From contig CABQLI010000049.1 of assembly GCA_902464965.1 (NCBI GenBank), positions 1-16,852 on the forward strand: a stretch of DNA of 16,852 bases, in the 5' to 3' direction. The position numbers and the translations under genes are program-made. Source of the DNA: an uncultured Collinsella sp. (GTDB taxonomy: Bacteria > Actinomycetota > Coriobacteriia > Coriobacteriales > Coriobacteriaceae). The notes beneath the pieces were generated by a model. It was not told the DNA's origin. It ran no database searches and saw only the letters and a program-made list of their open reading frames with translations. Shown piece after piece: positions 4,885 to 11,850 of this stretch. The first letter of the stretch is position 1. The number at the start of each line of letters is the position of its first letter.

Positions 4885-6636
4885 ATGGAAACGATCATCA
4901 ACGTCGACGACGTCTCGTTCTCCTATGGCACGCAGACCGAGCAGGCGCTTAAGCATATCTCGCTCGGCGTGAACAGGGGAGATTTTATCGGCATTATCGG
5001 GCCTTCGGGCGCCGGCAAGTCCACACTTGCCGCCTGCCTGTCGGGAGCCGTACCCCACCATTACACTGGCACGTTCTTTGGCTCCGTCACTGTCGACGGC
5101 AACGACACCTGTGAAGTTTCGCTCACCGATGTATCGCAGATCGTCGGCAGCGTGTTGCAGGACATCGACACGCAAATGGTCGCCTCGGTCGTCGAGGACG
5201 AGATGCTTTTTGGCCTGGAGAACTTTGGCGTTCCGCACGACCAGATCGAGCAACGTGTGAGCGAGACGCTCGAGACCGTCGGTATCAGCGACCTGCGCGA
5301 CCGCGAGATCGCCACGCTTTCGGGCGGCCAAAAGCAAAAGGTTGCCATCGCCGCCATCCTCGCTATGCGTCCGCGTGTGCTCGTGCTCGACGAACCCACC
5401 GCGGCGCTCGACCCCGCCAGCTCCACGCTGGTCTTCGAGACCCTACGCGAGGCCAACCGCGCACTCGGCATCACCATCGTCGTCGTTGAGCAAAAAGTCG
5501 CCCTGCTTTCGGAGTACTGTAACCGCGTGCTGGTGCTCAATCATGGCGAAATCGCGCTACAGGGCGAGCCGCATGAGGTCTTCGCGCACACCGATGAGCT
5601 CCGCGCCATCGGCGTCGATTGCCCGCGTGTCACGCGCATTTTCAACAGCCTCGAAGCCGATGGCCTGGCCAGCGGCACTCCCTGTTTGGATGTTGATGAG
5701 GCTGAGCGCCTGATTACGGGCATCGTCGACCCCGCACACGCAAGCAGCGACACTCAGGCACCCGCCGGCTCACCGCACGCACCGTCGTTGCGCCCGCGCG
5801 CCAAGGACGCCGAGCCCGTGCTCACCTTCGATCACGTTGAGTTTGCCTATCTCAATGGCGGCGCCGCCGTCCACGACCTCAACCTGACCCTCTATCCCGG
5901 CGAGCTCGTGGGCATCATCGGTCAAAACGGCGCCGGCAAGACCACGCTCACCAAGCTGCTCACAGGCCTGCTTAAGCCCGCCTCGGGCAGCGTGCGCGTC
6001 ACGGGACTGGATACCGCAGCCGTTCCCACGAGCCGCATCGCCCGCGAAGTCGCAACCCTCTTCCAAAACCCCGACCGCCAGATCTGCAAGGACACCGTGC
6101 TCGACGAGGTCGCCTTTGGCCTGGAGCTTGCCGGCATCGACCGCGCCGAGGCGCTGCGTCGCGCCCAGCTCGTCATCGACCGCTTTGGCTTGCCGGCCGA
6201 CGAGGCGCCCTTCTCGCTCTCGCGCGGTCAGCGCCAGATGGTGGCACTCGCCTCCGTCGTGGTCGTAGAGCCCAAAATCGTGGTGCTCGACGAGCCCACG
6301 AGCGGCCTTGACTACCGCGAGTGCATGACCGTGATGGAAACGGTGCGCACCATGGCCGAGCGCGGCTGCGCTGTAATCATGGTCTGCCACGACATGGAAG
6401 TCGTCTCCGACTTTGCCGAGCGCATTGTGGTAATGGCCGACGGCCGCATCCTCGAGCGCGGCCGCACGCACGAGCTGTTCTCGGACATCGAGCTCATGCA
6501 GCGCGCCTACGTTGAGCCGCCCCAGGTCATAGAGCTTTCTCGTCGTCTGGCATCCTCCGTCTCTCCCGCCTTTGCACAGGTGAGCGAGGTCACCGATATC
6601 GTTCGCATTACCGAGGGGATGGTCCACCGTGGTTAA
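4885..6636 (+). CDS. ECF transporter ATPase with two fused ABC domains (EcfA-EcfA')
   Basis: 583-residue cytoplasmic energising subunit. Domain 1: Walker A GPSGAGKST (39-47), Q-loop Q92, signature LSGGQ (145-149), Walker B VLVLDE (165-170). A linker at about 283-308 is Ala/Pro-rich. Domain 2: Walker A GQNGAGKTT (346-354), Q394, signature LSRGQ (445-449), Walker B IVVLDE (465-470), H-loop CHD (H502). In domain 1 the position of the switch histidine reads VVEQK (Q203), so His is missing; together with LSRGQ in domain 2, one of the two composite ATP sites looks altered. Double-ATPase fusions of the YkoD type are usual for dedicated ECF systems. ATG 4885 follows GAAAGG 5 nt upstream. The T gene overlaps its end by 8 bp. 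Confidence 0.93.
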   Translation: METIINVDDVSFSYGTQTEQALKHISLGVNRGDFIGIIGPSGAGKSTLAACLSGAVPHHYTGTFFGSVTVDGNDTCEVSLTDVSQIVGSVLQDIDTQMVASVVEDEMLFGLENFGVPHDQIEQRVSETLETVGISDLRDREIATLSGGQKQKVAIAAILAMRPRVLVLDEPTAALDPASSTLVFETLREANRALGITIVVVEQKVALLSEYCNRVLVLNHGEIALQGEPHEVFAHTDELRAIGVDCPRVTRIFNSLEADGLASGTPCLDVDEAERLITGIVDPAHASSDTQAPAGSPHAPSLRPRAKDAEPVLTFDHVEFAYLNGGAAVHDLNLTLYPGELVGIIGQNGAGKTTLTKLLTGLLKPASGSVRVTGLDTAAVPTSRIAREVATLFQNPDRQICKDTVLDEVAFGLELAGIDRAEALRRAQLVIDRFGLPADEAPFSLSRGQRQMVALASVVVVEPKIVVLDEPTSGLDYRECMTVMETVRTMAERGCAVIMVCHDMEVVSDFAERIVVMADGRILERGRTHELFSDIELMQRAYVEPPQVIELSRRLASSVSPAFAQVSEVTDIVRITEGMVHRG

Positions 6637-7375
6637 CGTCATCGACTATATGCCGGGCGATACACTGCTGCACCGCTTGAACCCGGTCGTCAAACTGGGC
6701 CTTGCCGCCGCCATCATCATCGGCATCTTCCTGTCCGACACCTACGTGGCGCTGTTGGGCTTTTTGGCGCTCACCCTTGCACTGGGCGCCTACGCCGGCG
6801 TCGCCGACCGTCTGCTCGCACTGCTCAAGCTGCTGATTCCGCTCGCGCTCATCATGCTGGCGCTTCAGCTGGCCTTTATGCGCGACGGCAACATGGTGTG
6901 GGGCTTTATCACCGACACGGGCCTCATTACCGGATCGAAGGCCTGCCTACGCCTGTTGGGCGTGGCGCTGCCACTCATCCTCATGCTTATGGTGACCAAG
7001 CTCAACGACCTCGCCAACGCCTGCGTCGAGGTGCTGCACGTGCCATATCGCTATGCCTTCACCTTTACCACGGCACTGCGCTTTGTGCCGGTATTTGGCC
7101 AGGAAATGAACGCCATCATGGAGGCACAGACTGCACGCGGCGTCGAATACGACACTAAGAATCCCGTCAAGAAACTCAAGCTTATGCTGCCGCTGTGCGT
7201 GCCACTACTTATCTCGAGCGTGGGCAAGACCGATGCCACCGCGCTTGCCGCCGAGCAGCGCGGCTTCTACCTGCGCACGCGCGCGAGCTCGTATAAGCGC
7301 TACCCCATCAAAGGCCTGGATATCGCCGTACTTATCACCAGCATCGCCCTTATCGCCATCGGCTTCCTGTTCTAG
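6629..7375 (+). CDS. ECF transporter T component (EcfT/CbiQ-like permease)
   Basis: 248-residue membrane coupling subunit linking the S component to the ATPases. Hydrophobic spans cover about residues 22-57 (two), 66-82, 104-122 and 229-247. The two cytoplasmic coupling motifs are present: AQTARG (166-171), preceded by ALRFVPVFGQEMNAI, and AAEQRGF (207-213), which dock on the ATPase grooves. The gene begins with GTG at 6629 inside the end of the ATPase gene (8-bp overlap, GAGGGGA upstream), indicating translational coupling. An ATG at 6650 is a less likely start. A strong terminator follows, so S-A-T is the complete operon and the T component is probably dedicated to this S component rather than shared. 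Confidence 0.92.
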   Translation: MVNVIDYMPGDTLLHRLNPVVKLGLAAAIIIGIFLSDTYVALLGFLALTLALGAYAGVADRLLALLKLLIPLALIMLALQLAFMRDGNMVWGFITDTGLITGSKACLRLLGVALPLILMLMVTKLNDLANACVEVLHVPYRYAFTFTTALRFVPVFGQEMNAIMEAQTARGVEYDTKNPVKKLKLMLPLCVPLLISSVGKTDATALAAEQRGFYLRTRASSYKRYPIKGLDIAVLITSIALIAIGFLF

Positions 7376-7404
7376 TTCACCACCGACAGCAACCGCCCAA
7401 CGCA

Positions 7405-7441
7405 AAAGGCCTCGGCTCGCACCAAACGAGCCGAGGCCTTT
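7405..7441 (+). terminator. Terminator of the ECF operon
   Basis: Perfect 15-bp stem (AAAGGCCTCGGCTCG at 7405-7419 with its complement at 7427-7441), 7-nt loop, A-rich before and T-containing after. It lies 30 bp after the T-component stop. The A/T flanks would let it also work for transcripts arriving on the minus strand. Confidence 0.88.
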
Positions 7442-7473
7442 ACTGTTTCACCAGATAAAACCTACCAAAATTA

Positions 7474-7494
7474 ACCTGTCCCTTTTTGACAGGT
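7474..7494 (-). terminator. Small terminator-like hairpin after the racemase gene
   Basis: ACCTGTC (7474-7480) and GACAGGT (7488-7494) form a 7-bp stem. Read on the minus strand it comes 6 nt after the racemase stop and is followed by TTAATTTT. The stem is short; the 15-bp ECF terminator just beyond could back it up. Confidence 0.55.
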
Positions 7495-7500
7495 CGGAAG

Positions 7501-8247
7501 CTAGAGGCGGTAGGGGGCGCCGCTGCGGATGATGGATTCGCGCACCAGGACATCCATGGCGTCGAGGGTGATCTCGGGCATCTCTCGGTACTTTTGCAGC
7601 ACCGAGAGCTCGGTGCAGGCCAGAATGACGCGGTCGCAGCCGCTACGGGCGAACTCCCACATCACGCGGTCGAACTTATCCATATCGGGCTCACGTCCGG
7701 CCTTCACATCATCGTAGATAAGGGACATCACATCGTTCTGACGTTTCTCGCTGGGATAGACGACCTCAACACCCGCAGCCTTACATTCGCGGCCGTAGAC
7801 ACCCGCGCCCACGGTTCCGTCGGTGCCCATGATGCCAATCTTGTGCACCGGCTCGGCCGGCATACTCAGGTTGGGGTCGAACTCGCACTCCCCCATCACC
7901 GCACCGGCCAGAGCATAGCGCACCGACTCACGCGGCATGTGGATAATCGGCACCTTCGTAAACGACTGGATCTGGTCATAGAAGTAGTGTGACGTGTTGC
8001 AGGGAATGGCAATGTGTGCACAGCCCAGCGACTCGAGTGCCTGGGCACACTCTTTCATGGTCGCCAGCAGCTTGGCATGCTCGCCGGTCTTAATGGCCAA
8101 CGTGCGGTCGGGCATGGTCGACTTGGAGAGCACCACCATGTCGATATGTTCCTGATCGCAGGCAGCAGCCGTATGACGCACCACCTGGTCGTAGTAATAC
8201 GACGTGGCCTCGGCGCCCATGCCGCCGATAACTCCCAGCTTTTCCAT
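7501..8247 (-). CDS. Aspartate/glutamate racemase family protein
   Basis: 248-residue PLP-independent racemase of the Asp/Glu family, interconverting L- and D-aspartate (or glutamate) by a two-cysteine mechanism. Both catalytic cysteines are visible: IPCNTSH (C83) and LACTELS (C211). The N-terminus EKLGVIGGMG is the usual opening of the family. The start is set by a perfect AAGGAGG 5 nt before ATG at 8247; longer upstream extensions lack similarity. It lies 84 bp downstream of a D-Asp-ligase-like ATP-grasp gene on the same strand. In Enterococcus faecium the D-aspartate ligase also has an aspartate racemase beside it, which supports a role in supplying D-Asp for peptidoglycan cross-bridges. 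A D-Glu-supplying role is less likely given this neighbour. Confidence 0.9.
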   Translation of the reverse strand: MEKLGVIGGMGAEATSYYYDQVVRHTAAACDQEHIDMVVLSKSTMPDRTLAIKTGEHAKLLATMKECAQALESLGCAHIAIPCNTSHYFYDQIQSFTKVPIIHMPRESVRYALAGAVMGECEFDPNLSMPAEPVHKIGIMGTDGTVGAGVYGRECKAAGVEVVYPSEKRQNDVMSLIYDDVKAGREPDMDKFDRVMWEFARSGCDRVILACTELSVLQKYREMPEITLDAMDVLVRESIIRSGAPYRL

Positions 8248-8269
8248 CGCCGCCTCCTTGGTGACGCTT

Positions 8270-8322
8270 GCGCAATTGCGCGTATCATACCCGCGCCCGC
8301 CCGATGCAAACCGGACGGGCGC
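8270..8322 (-). promoter_or_regulatory. Intercistronic hairpin and palindrome between ligase and racemase
   Basis: An 11-bp stem (8293-8303 with 8312-8322; the single mismatch is a G-U pair in minus-strand RNA) directly follows the ligase stop. There is no T run, so it is more likely a stability or partial attenuation element than a full terminator. Between it and the racemase ribosome site lies the 12-bp palindrome GCGCAATTGCGC (8270-8281). Confidence 0.5.
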
Positions 8323-8331
8323 CGCGCTCAT

Positions 8332-9588
8332 CTACTTGTAATACGTCTTGAACAGCTTAAAGTGGCGCAGCTTGGTGTGCCACATGCGCAGCCAGCGGTT
8401 AAAGACAAAGTCGCCCTTCATAAACGAAGGGTCGGCGCCCTTGCCTTCCTTGTCCAGGCGATGCACCTTAGCGCGCAGCTCGGGATCCTTGACGTACTTG
8501 TCGACGACGCCCATGGGGACGACCATCCACAGGGCCTCGTCCTGAGCCGTCACAAACTCCGGCTCAAACGGACGGTTGAACACATACTCGTCCACCACAT
8601 ACTTGGCAACGTTAAAGCCGCTGTTGGTAACGTAGTAGTTGCTGCGGCCCTGGCGCGTGTTGAAATCGAAGAACTTAAACGAGCCGTCGCGCTCGTCGTA
8701 CTTAACGTCAAAGTTGGAATAGCCCACAAAGTGAAGGTCCTCGAGCAGCTTGCGCACGCCGCCCATGAGCTCGTCGTTGGGCTCGGTAATGATACAGGCA
8801 TGGTTGCCGACACCGTGGGGCTGATGCTCCTCGAGCAGCACATGGCCCAGGCACATCATGCGCACCTTGCCGTTGCGGTCGGAATAGCTGGTGAGCACGC
8901 GCATGTACTCGTCGTTGCCGGGCACGCGATCCTGCAAGATCAGATCGTCGGTGTAGCCGCTGGCATACGAATCGCGAATAACCTGTTCCAGCTCGGCGCG
9001 GTCGGCAATATCATAGGCCTTCTTTTGGCCCTCGAACTCGTGCTGCCACCACATGATGCCGTCAGAAGGCTTCAGAATCATCGGGTAAGGAAAATCGATC
9101 TGGTCGAGCACTTCGGCAGGCGCCTCACCCTGGGCATTGAGCATCGCCTTGGTAAAGGTAAACGTGTGCGGATAGGGCACGCCATGCTTCTCGCACAGCT
9201 CGTAGAAGATCTCCTTCTTCTGACACTGTTCAAGCATGCTATAGGGAGCGTAAGGCGCGACGATGTTATCCGCCAACTCATGGGCATCCTTGGCCTGAGC
9301 CACGAGGGCAACATAGTTATCGCCACAGCCCACAAGGACAATCGTCTTGTCGGCATGCGCTTGGGCAATGCCGTTGACGGTTTTGAGCATCACGGGCATG
9401 GTATCGATATCCACGTTGGGCGTGTAGTCGATAATCTGGCTGCGGTACGCAGGGCCCGTCTGGTACTTGCCAAAGACCAGACTCTTGACCTGGTACTCCT
9501 CGTAGAAGGCGCGCGCCACCGAGTAGGCGTTGATGTCGCCACCGAGCAGCACGGGGATGAACTCGCGCTCTGTAAACTGCAATGCCAT
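8332..9588 (-). CDS. ATP-grasp ligase, probable D-aspartate ligase for the peptidoglycan cross-bridge
   Basis: 418-residue cytoplasmic ATP-grasp carboxylate-amine ligase. It resembles the Enterococcus/Lactococcus D-aspartate ligase (Asl), which activates the beta-carboxyl of D-Asp and joins it to the side-chain amine of residue 3 in the peptidoglycan precursor. Matching features, recalled from that family: IPVLLGGDINAYSVARAF near the N-terminus, APYAPYSMLE (111-120), the nucleotide-binding lysine region MILKPSDG (170-177), HEFEGQKKAY (183-192), VRMMCLGHVLLEE (242-254) and the metal-binding FFDFNTRQGRS (307-317). Length fits. ATG at 9588 has AGGAAG upstream. The adjacent racemase would provide D-Asp, so the two genes make a self-contained pathway. 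The function is inferred from family plus neighbour; another amino acid could be the substrate. Confidence 0.8.
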   Translation of the reverse strand: MALQFTEREFIPVLLGGDINAYSVARAFYEEYQVKSLVFGKYQTGPAYRSQIIDYTPNVDIDTMPVMLKTVNGIAQAHADKTIVLVGCGDNYVALVAQAKDAHELADNIVAPYAPYSMLEQCQKKEIFYELCEKHGVPYPHTFTFTKAMLNAQGEAPAEVLDQIDFPYPMILKPSDGIMWWQHEFEGQKKAYDIADRAELEQVIRDSYASGYTDDLILQDRVPGNDEYMRVLTSYSDRNGKVRMMCLGHVLLEEHQPHGVGNHACIITEPNDELMGGVRKLLEDLHFVGYSNFDVKYDERDGSFKFFDFNTRQGRSNYYVTNSGFNVAKYVVDEYVFNRPFEPEFVTAQDEALWMVVPMGVVDKYVKDPELRAKVHRLDKEGKGADPSFMKGDFVFNRWLRMWHTKLRHFKLFKTYYK

Positions 9589-9736
9589 GGAAACTTCCTA
9601 TCATGAACTGCCCACACAACGGGCGGTCTTTGCGCAACTGATTTATTCTAGCGTGCCAAGCCGCCGGCGCCCAAAGCTCCACCGTATCTATGGCAATCGA
9701 CGTAATCGTCCAGCACGAAGACGGCGCTCACCGTTG

Positions 9737-9770
9737 TATGACAATGGGCAATGAACCTACCATTGTTGTA
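9737..9770. promoter_or_regulatory. Imperfect dyad in the divergent intergenic region (possible operator)
   Basis: TATGACAATGG (9737-9747) and CCATTGTTGTA (9760-9770) are inverted copies (9 of 11 positions; the inner ACAATGG/CCATTGT are perfect) separated by 12 bp. The region 9589-9810 separates the divergent ligase and MOSC genes. A minus-strand -10-like TAGAAT sits at 9650-9645, without a clear -35. The dyad may bind a regulator of either gene. Confidence 0.4.
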
Positions 9771-9810
9771 GGATTCAGTGTATTGACATCCTCGAGCGAA
9801 AGGCGCGCAC

Positions 9811-10443
9811 GTGCCCCAAGACCATCCGACCGATAATCCCATCCTCAATGCCGCGAAGCACGAGCTGGCGGAACGCGCACAAACGGCAGCTCCCCTACGC
9901 ACCGCAAACGATGCTTACAACGGGCCTGCCCGTATCGTCTCAATCAACACGTCGGAGCACAAAGGCACGCGTAAGTCACCCGTCGCCGACGGGCACGACA
10001 CCGTCATCGAGCAGTTTGGCCTCGCCTCCGATGCGCACGCCGGGCATTGGCACCGCCAGGTTTCCTTTTTAGCTGCAGAGTCTATCCAGACGGCGCAGGC
10101 GCGCGGGCTCGATGTGCACGAGGGCGACTTTGGCGAGAACTTCACAACCCAGGGCATCAACCTGCTCTCGCTCCCCCTGGGAACGCAGCTCAAGATTGGC
10201 AACGATGTCCTGGTCGAAATCAGTCAGATCGGCAAGGTCTGCCACACCCGCTGTGCCATCTACTATCTCGCCGGCGACTGTATCTTTCCCCACGAGGGCG
10301 TTTTTGGCGTGGTACTAAAGGGCGGAGAGGTCCATACCGGCGACGATATCCGGGTAGTCAAACTCGGCGACGGCACCTGTTCGTTCACCCCCGCCGAGGC
10401 CCTCGAAGAGATTGAGCAGGCTCGCCAGAAGGGCACGCTGTAG
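9811..10443 (+). CDS. MOSC-domain protein
   Basis: 210-residue cytosolic protein with a MOSC domain, the fold found in molybdenum-cofactor sulfurases and in the amidoxime-reducing YiiM/YcbX type proteins, where it binds a sulfur- or molybdenum-containing ligand. Visible: RIVSINTS at the domain start (about 41-48), EGDFGENFTTQGI (104-116), LPLGTQLKIGNDVLVEI (121-137), the cysteine cluster GKVCHTRCAIYYLAGDC (C144, C148, C157) and GVFGVV...GGEVHTGDDI (163-180). The first about 37 residues are a low-conservation extension. The start is GTG at 9811, the only start codon between an in-frame stop at 9784 and the domain, with GAAAGG upstream. It stands alone between divergent and differently oriented functions, so its partner enzyme is not evident here. 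Confidence 0.88.
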   Translation: MPQDHPTDNPILNAAKHELAERAQTAAPLRTANDAYNGPARIVSINTSEHKGTRKSPVADGHDTVIEQFGLASDAHAGHWHRQVSFLAAESIQTAQARGLDVHEGDFGENFTTQGINLLSLPLGTQLKIGNDVLVEISQIGKVCHTRCAIYYLAGDCIFPHEGVFGVVLKGGEVHTGDDIRVVKLGDGTCSFTPAEALEEIEQARQKGTL

Positions 10444-10510
10444 TTATGAAACCCCACGTTGAGATAGCTTTTACAGCCCAAAACTCCTCTCAAACAGGGC
10501 TCTGTAACGT

Positions 10511-10616
10511 TAAAGTTGAACTCTATGGTTTCTCAACAATTCATCATAACTGCAGGTCAAAGCCAAAGCCTCAAGTTCAACTTGACCCTTTGGAACCTTT
10601 AAGGTTCAAGTTGAGG
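10511..10616. promoter_or_regulatory. Cluster of three TNAAGTTGA motifs upstream of the wall hydrolase
   Basis: TAAAGTTGAACTC (10511-10523, plus), TCAAGTTGAACTTGAGG (about 10569-10585, minus) and TCAAGTTGAGG (10606-10616, plus) share a core. The second and third copies face each other around the perfect palindrome GAACCTT-T-AAGGTTC (10593-10607). A -10-like TAGAAT is at 10630-10635. This looks like a binding array for a dimeric regulator of the following gene; the regulator is unknown. Confidence 0.5.
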
Positions 10617-10677
10617 TCGAAAGCAGTAGTAGAATACCGTTCGAACCATAACCTACGATTGATTGCAGAGGGACTGG

Positions 10678-11811
10678 ATGCAGCATTCGAATCATCGCAC
10701 CGCAGCGCTCATTGCGTCGAAGCCGGCTCGTATCATCACGAGCGCCGCGCTCGCCGTTGCGCTGACGGCCACGCCGATGCTCTCCCCCGTTGCGGCGTAT
10801 GCCGCCTCGCAGGCAACGCAGGACCAGCTTTCCGCAGCCCAGCAGAAGATCGAAGCCGCCACGAGCGCCTACAACGACGCCCGCACCAAACTCGATGACC
10901 TGCAAAAGCAGATTGACTCCAATGAGGCAAGCATCGAGGAAATCGAGGCCAAGCTTCCCGAGCAGCAGGCCAAGGCAAGCTCCGCCATGCGCGATCTGTA
11001 CAAGTATCAGAAGGGCACCAATCCCATCGTGAGCTTCCTGGTCAACGCGCAGAGCCTGGGTGAGTTCATCACGACCTGCAAATACACCAACCAGATCACG
11101 AGCTCGAGCGTCGACGAGATCGAAGAGCTCAATAACATGCAAACCGAACTCGAGCAGAACAAGGCTGAGCTCCAGCAGGCCAAGTCTCAACTTGAGGCAG
11201 AGCAGAAAAACGCCGAGGACGCGCTGGCGCAGGCCCAGCAGCTCCGCAGCGAGGCGCAGGCAAAAGCCGAGCAGGAAAATGCCGCCGAGCTTGCCAAGCT
11301 TGAGGCCGATAAGGCCGCTGCCGCCGAGAAGCTCTCGGGCGAGGGCGTAAGCGGCAGCAATTCCAGCAGCCAGGCCACCAACACCAACACCACCATCGAC
11401 ACCACGGTGAACAGCTCCAATACTGGTAACTCCGATTACGATTCGTTCATTAATGAGTGGACAGGCCGCATCGACAATTATCTCGCCGGCTCCCCCATGG
11501 CAGGCCAGGGCTATAACTTTGCCGTCGCCGCTTGGAATACCGGTGTCGACCCCCGTTGGTCCCCCGCCATCGCCTGCATCGAGAGCACCAAGGGTGCTTA
11601 TTGCGCCAATTCTTACAACGCCTGGGGCTGGAGTGCACGTGGCGGCGGTTGGCGCAGCTTTGGCAGCTGGAGCGAGGGCATCTCCGCTCACGTTGCCTAT
11701 CTGGGCGCCAACTACGGCTCCACCCTTACCCCGGCAGCGGCCAAAAAGTACTGCCCGCCCACGTGGCAGGACTGGTACAACAAAGTCGCCGCTCAGATGA
11801 ACCGCATCTAA
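10678..11811 (+). CDS. Secreted coiled-coil protein with C-terminal lysozyme-like domain (peptidoglycan hydrolase)
   Basis: 377 residues. A signal peptide (1-about 42, ending VAAYA) is followed by a long heptad-rich coiled coil (about 45-220) like the N-terminus of PcsB/EnvC-type division hydrolases. A Ser/Thr/Asn-rich linker (221-255) leads to a C-terminal domain (about 256-377) with PRWSPAIACIESTKGAYC, NAWGWSARGGGWRSFGSWSEGI and a final KKYCPPTWQDWYNKV. The E302 in IES and the following NAWGW pattern resemble glucosaminidase/transglycosylase folds, so muramidase or glucosaminidase activity is inferred. The usual CHAP domain of PcsB is absent. Start: ATG 10678 after AGAGGGA; a TTG at 10663 is possible but lacks a ribosome site. 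A terminator follows immediately. Role probably in cell separation or wall growth. Confidence 0.82.
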   Translation: MQHSNHRTAALIASKPARIITSAALAVALTATPMLSPVAAYAASQATQDQLSAAQQKIEAATSAYNDARTKLDDLQKQIDSNEASIEEIEAKLPEQQAKASSAMRDLYKYQKGTNPIVSFLVNAQSLGEFITTCKYTNQITSSSVDEIEELNNMQTELEQNKAELQQAKSQLEAEQKNAEDALAQAQQLRSEAQAKAEQENAAELAKLEADKAAAAEKLSGEGVSGSNSSSQATNTNTTIDTTVNSSNTGNSDYDSFINEWTGRIDNYLAGSPMAGQGYNFAVAAWNTGVDPRWSPAIACIESTKGAYCANSYNAWGWSARGGGWRSFGSWSEGISAHVAYLGANYGSTLTPAAAKKYCPPTWQDWYNKVAAQMNRI

Positions 11812-11821
11812 GTGCAACTGC

Positions 11822-11850
11822 AAAGGGCCCCAATGGGGCCCTTTTCTTTT
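11822..11850. terminator. Terminator between the wall hydrolase and the kinase gene (convergent)
   Basis: AAAGGGCCCC (11822-11831) and GGGGCCCTTT (11835-11844), 3-nt loop, followed by TCTTTT on the plus strand. The kinase stop codon (minus, 11849-11851) overlaps the T tract, so the same stem probably ends both convergent transcripts. Confidence 0.88.

Noticed and set aside
8014..9606. Long open frame (530 codons) on the plus strand opposite the ligase gene
   Set aside because: It is the antisense of a well-recognised ATP-grasp gene, has His/Val/Leu-rich composition typical of antisense frames in GC-rich DNA, and shows no recognisable domain or ribosome site.
10511..10523. WalR-type binding site (TGTAA-N-TGTAA) before the wall hydrolase
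   Set aside because: Only one half-site (TGTAAC at 10503-10508) is present; the second repeat does not match.
10569..10616. SoxR/MerR box with a matching long-spacer promoter
   Set aside because: The CCTCAAGTT half-site is suggestive, but it does not sit between a -35 and a -10 with 19-bp spacing, and no MerR gene is nearby; kept only as an unnamed motif array.
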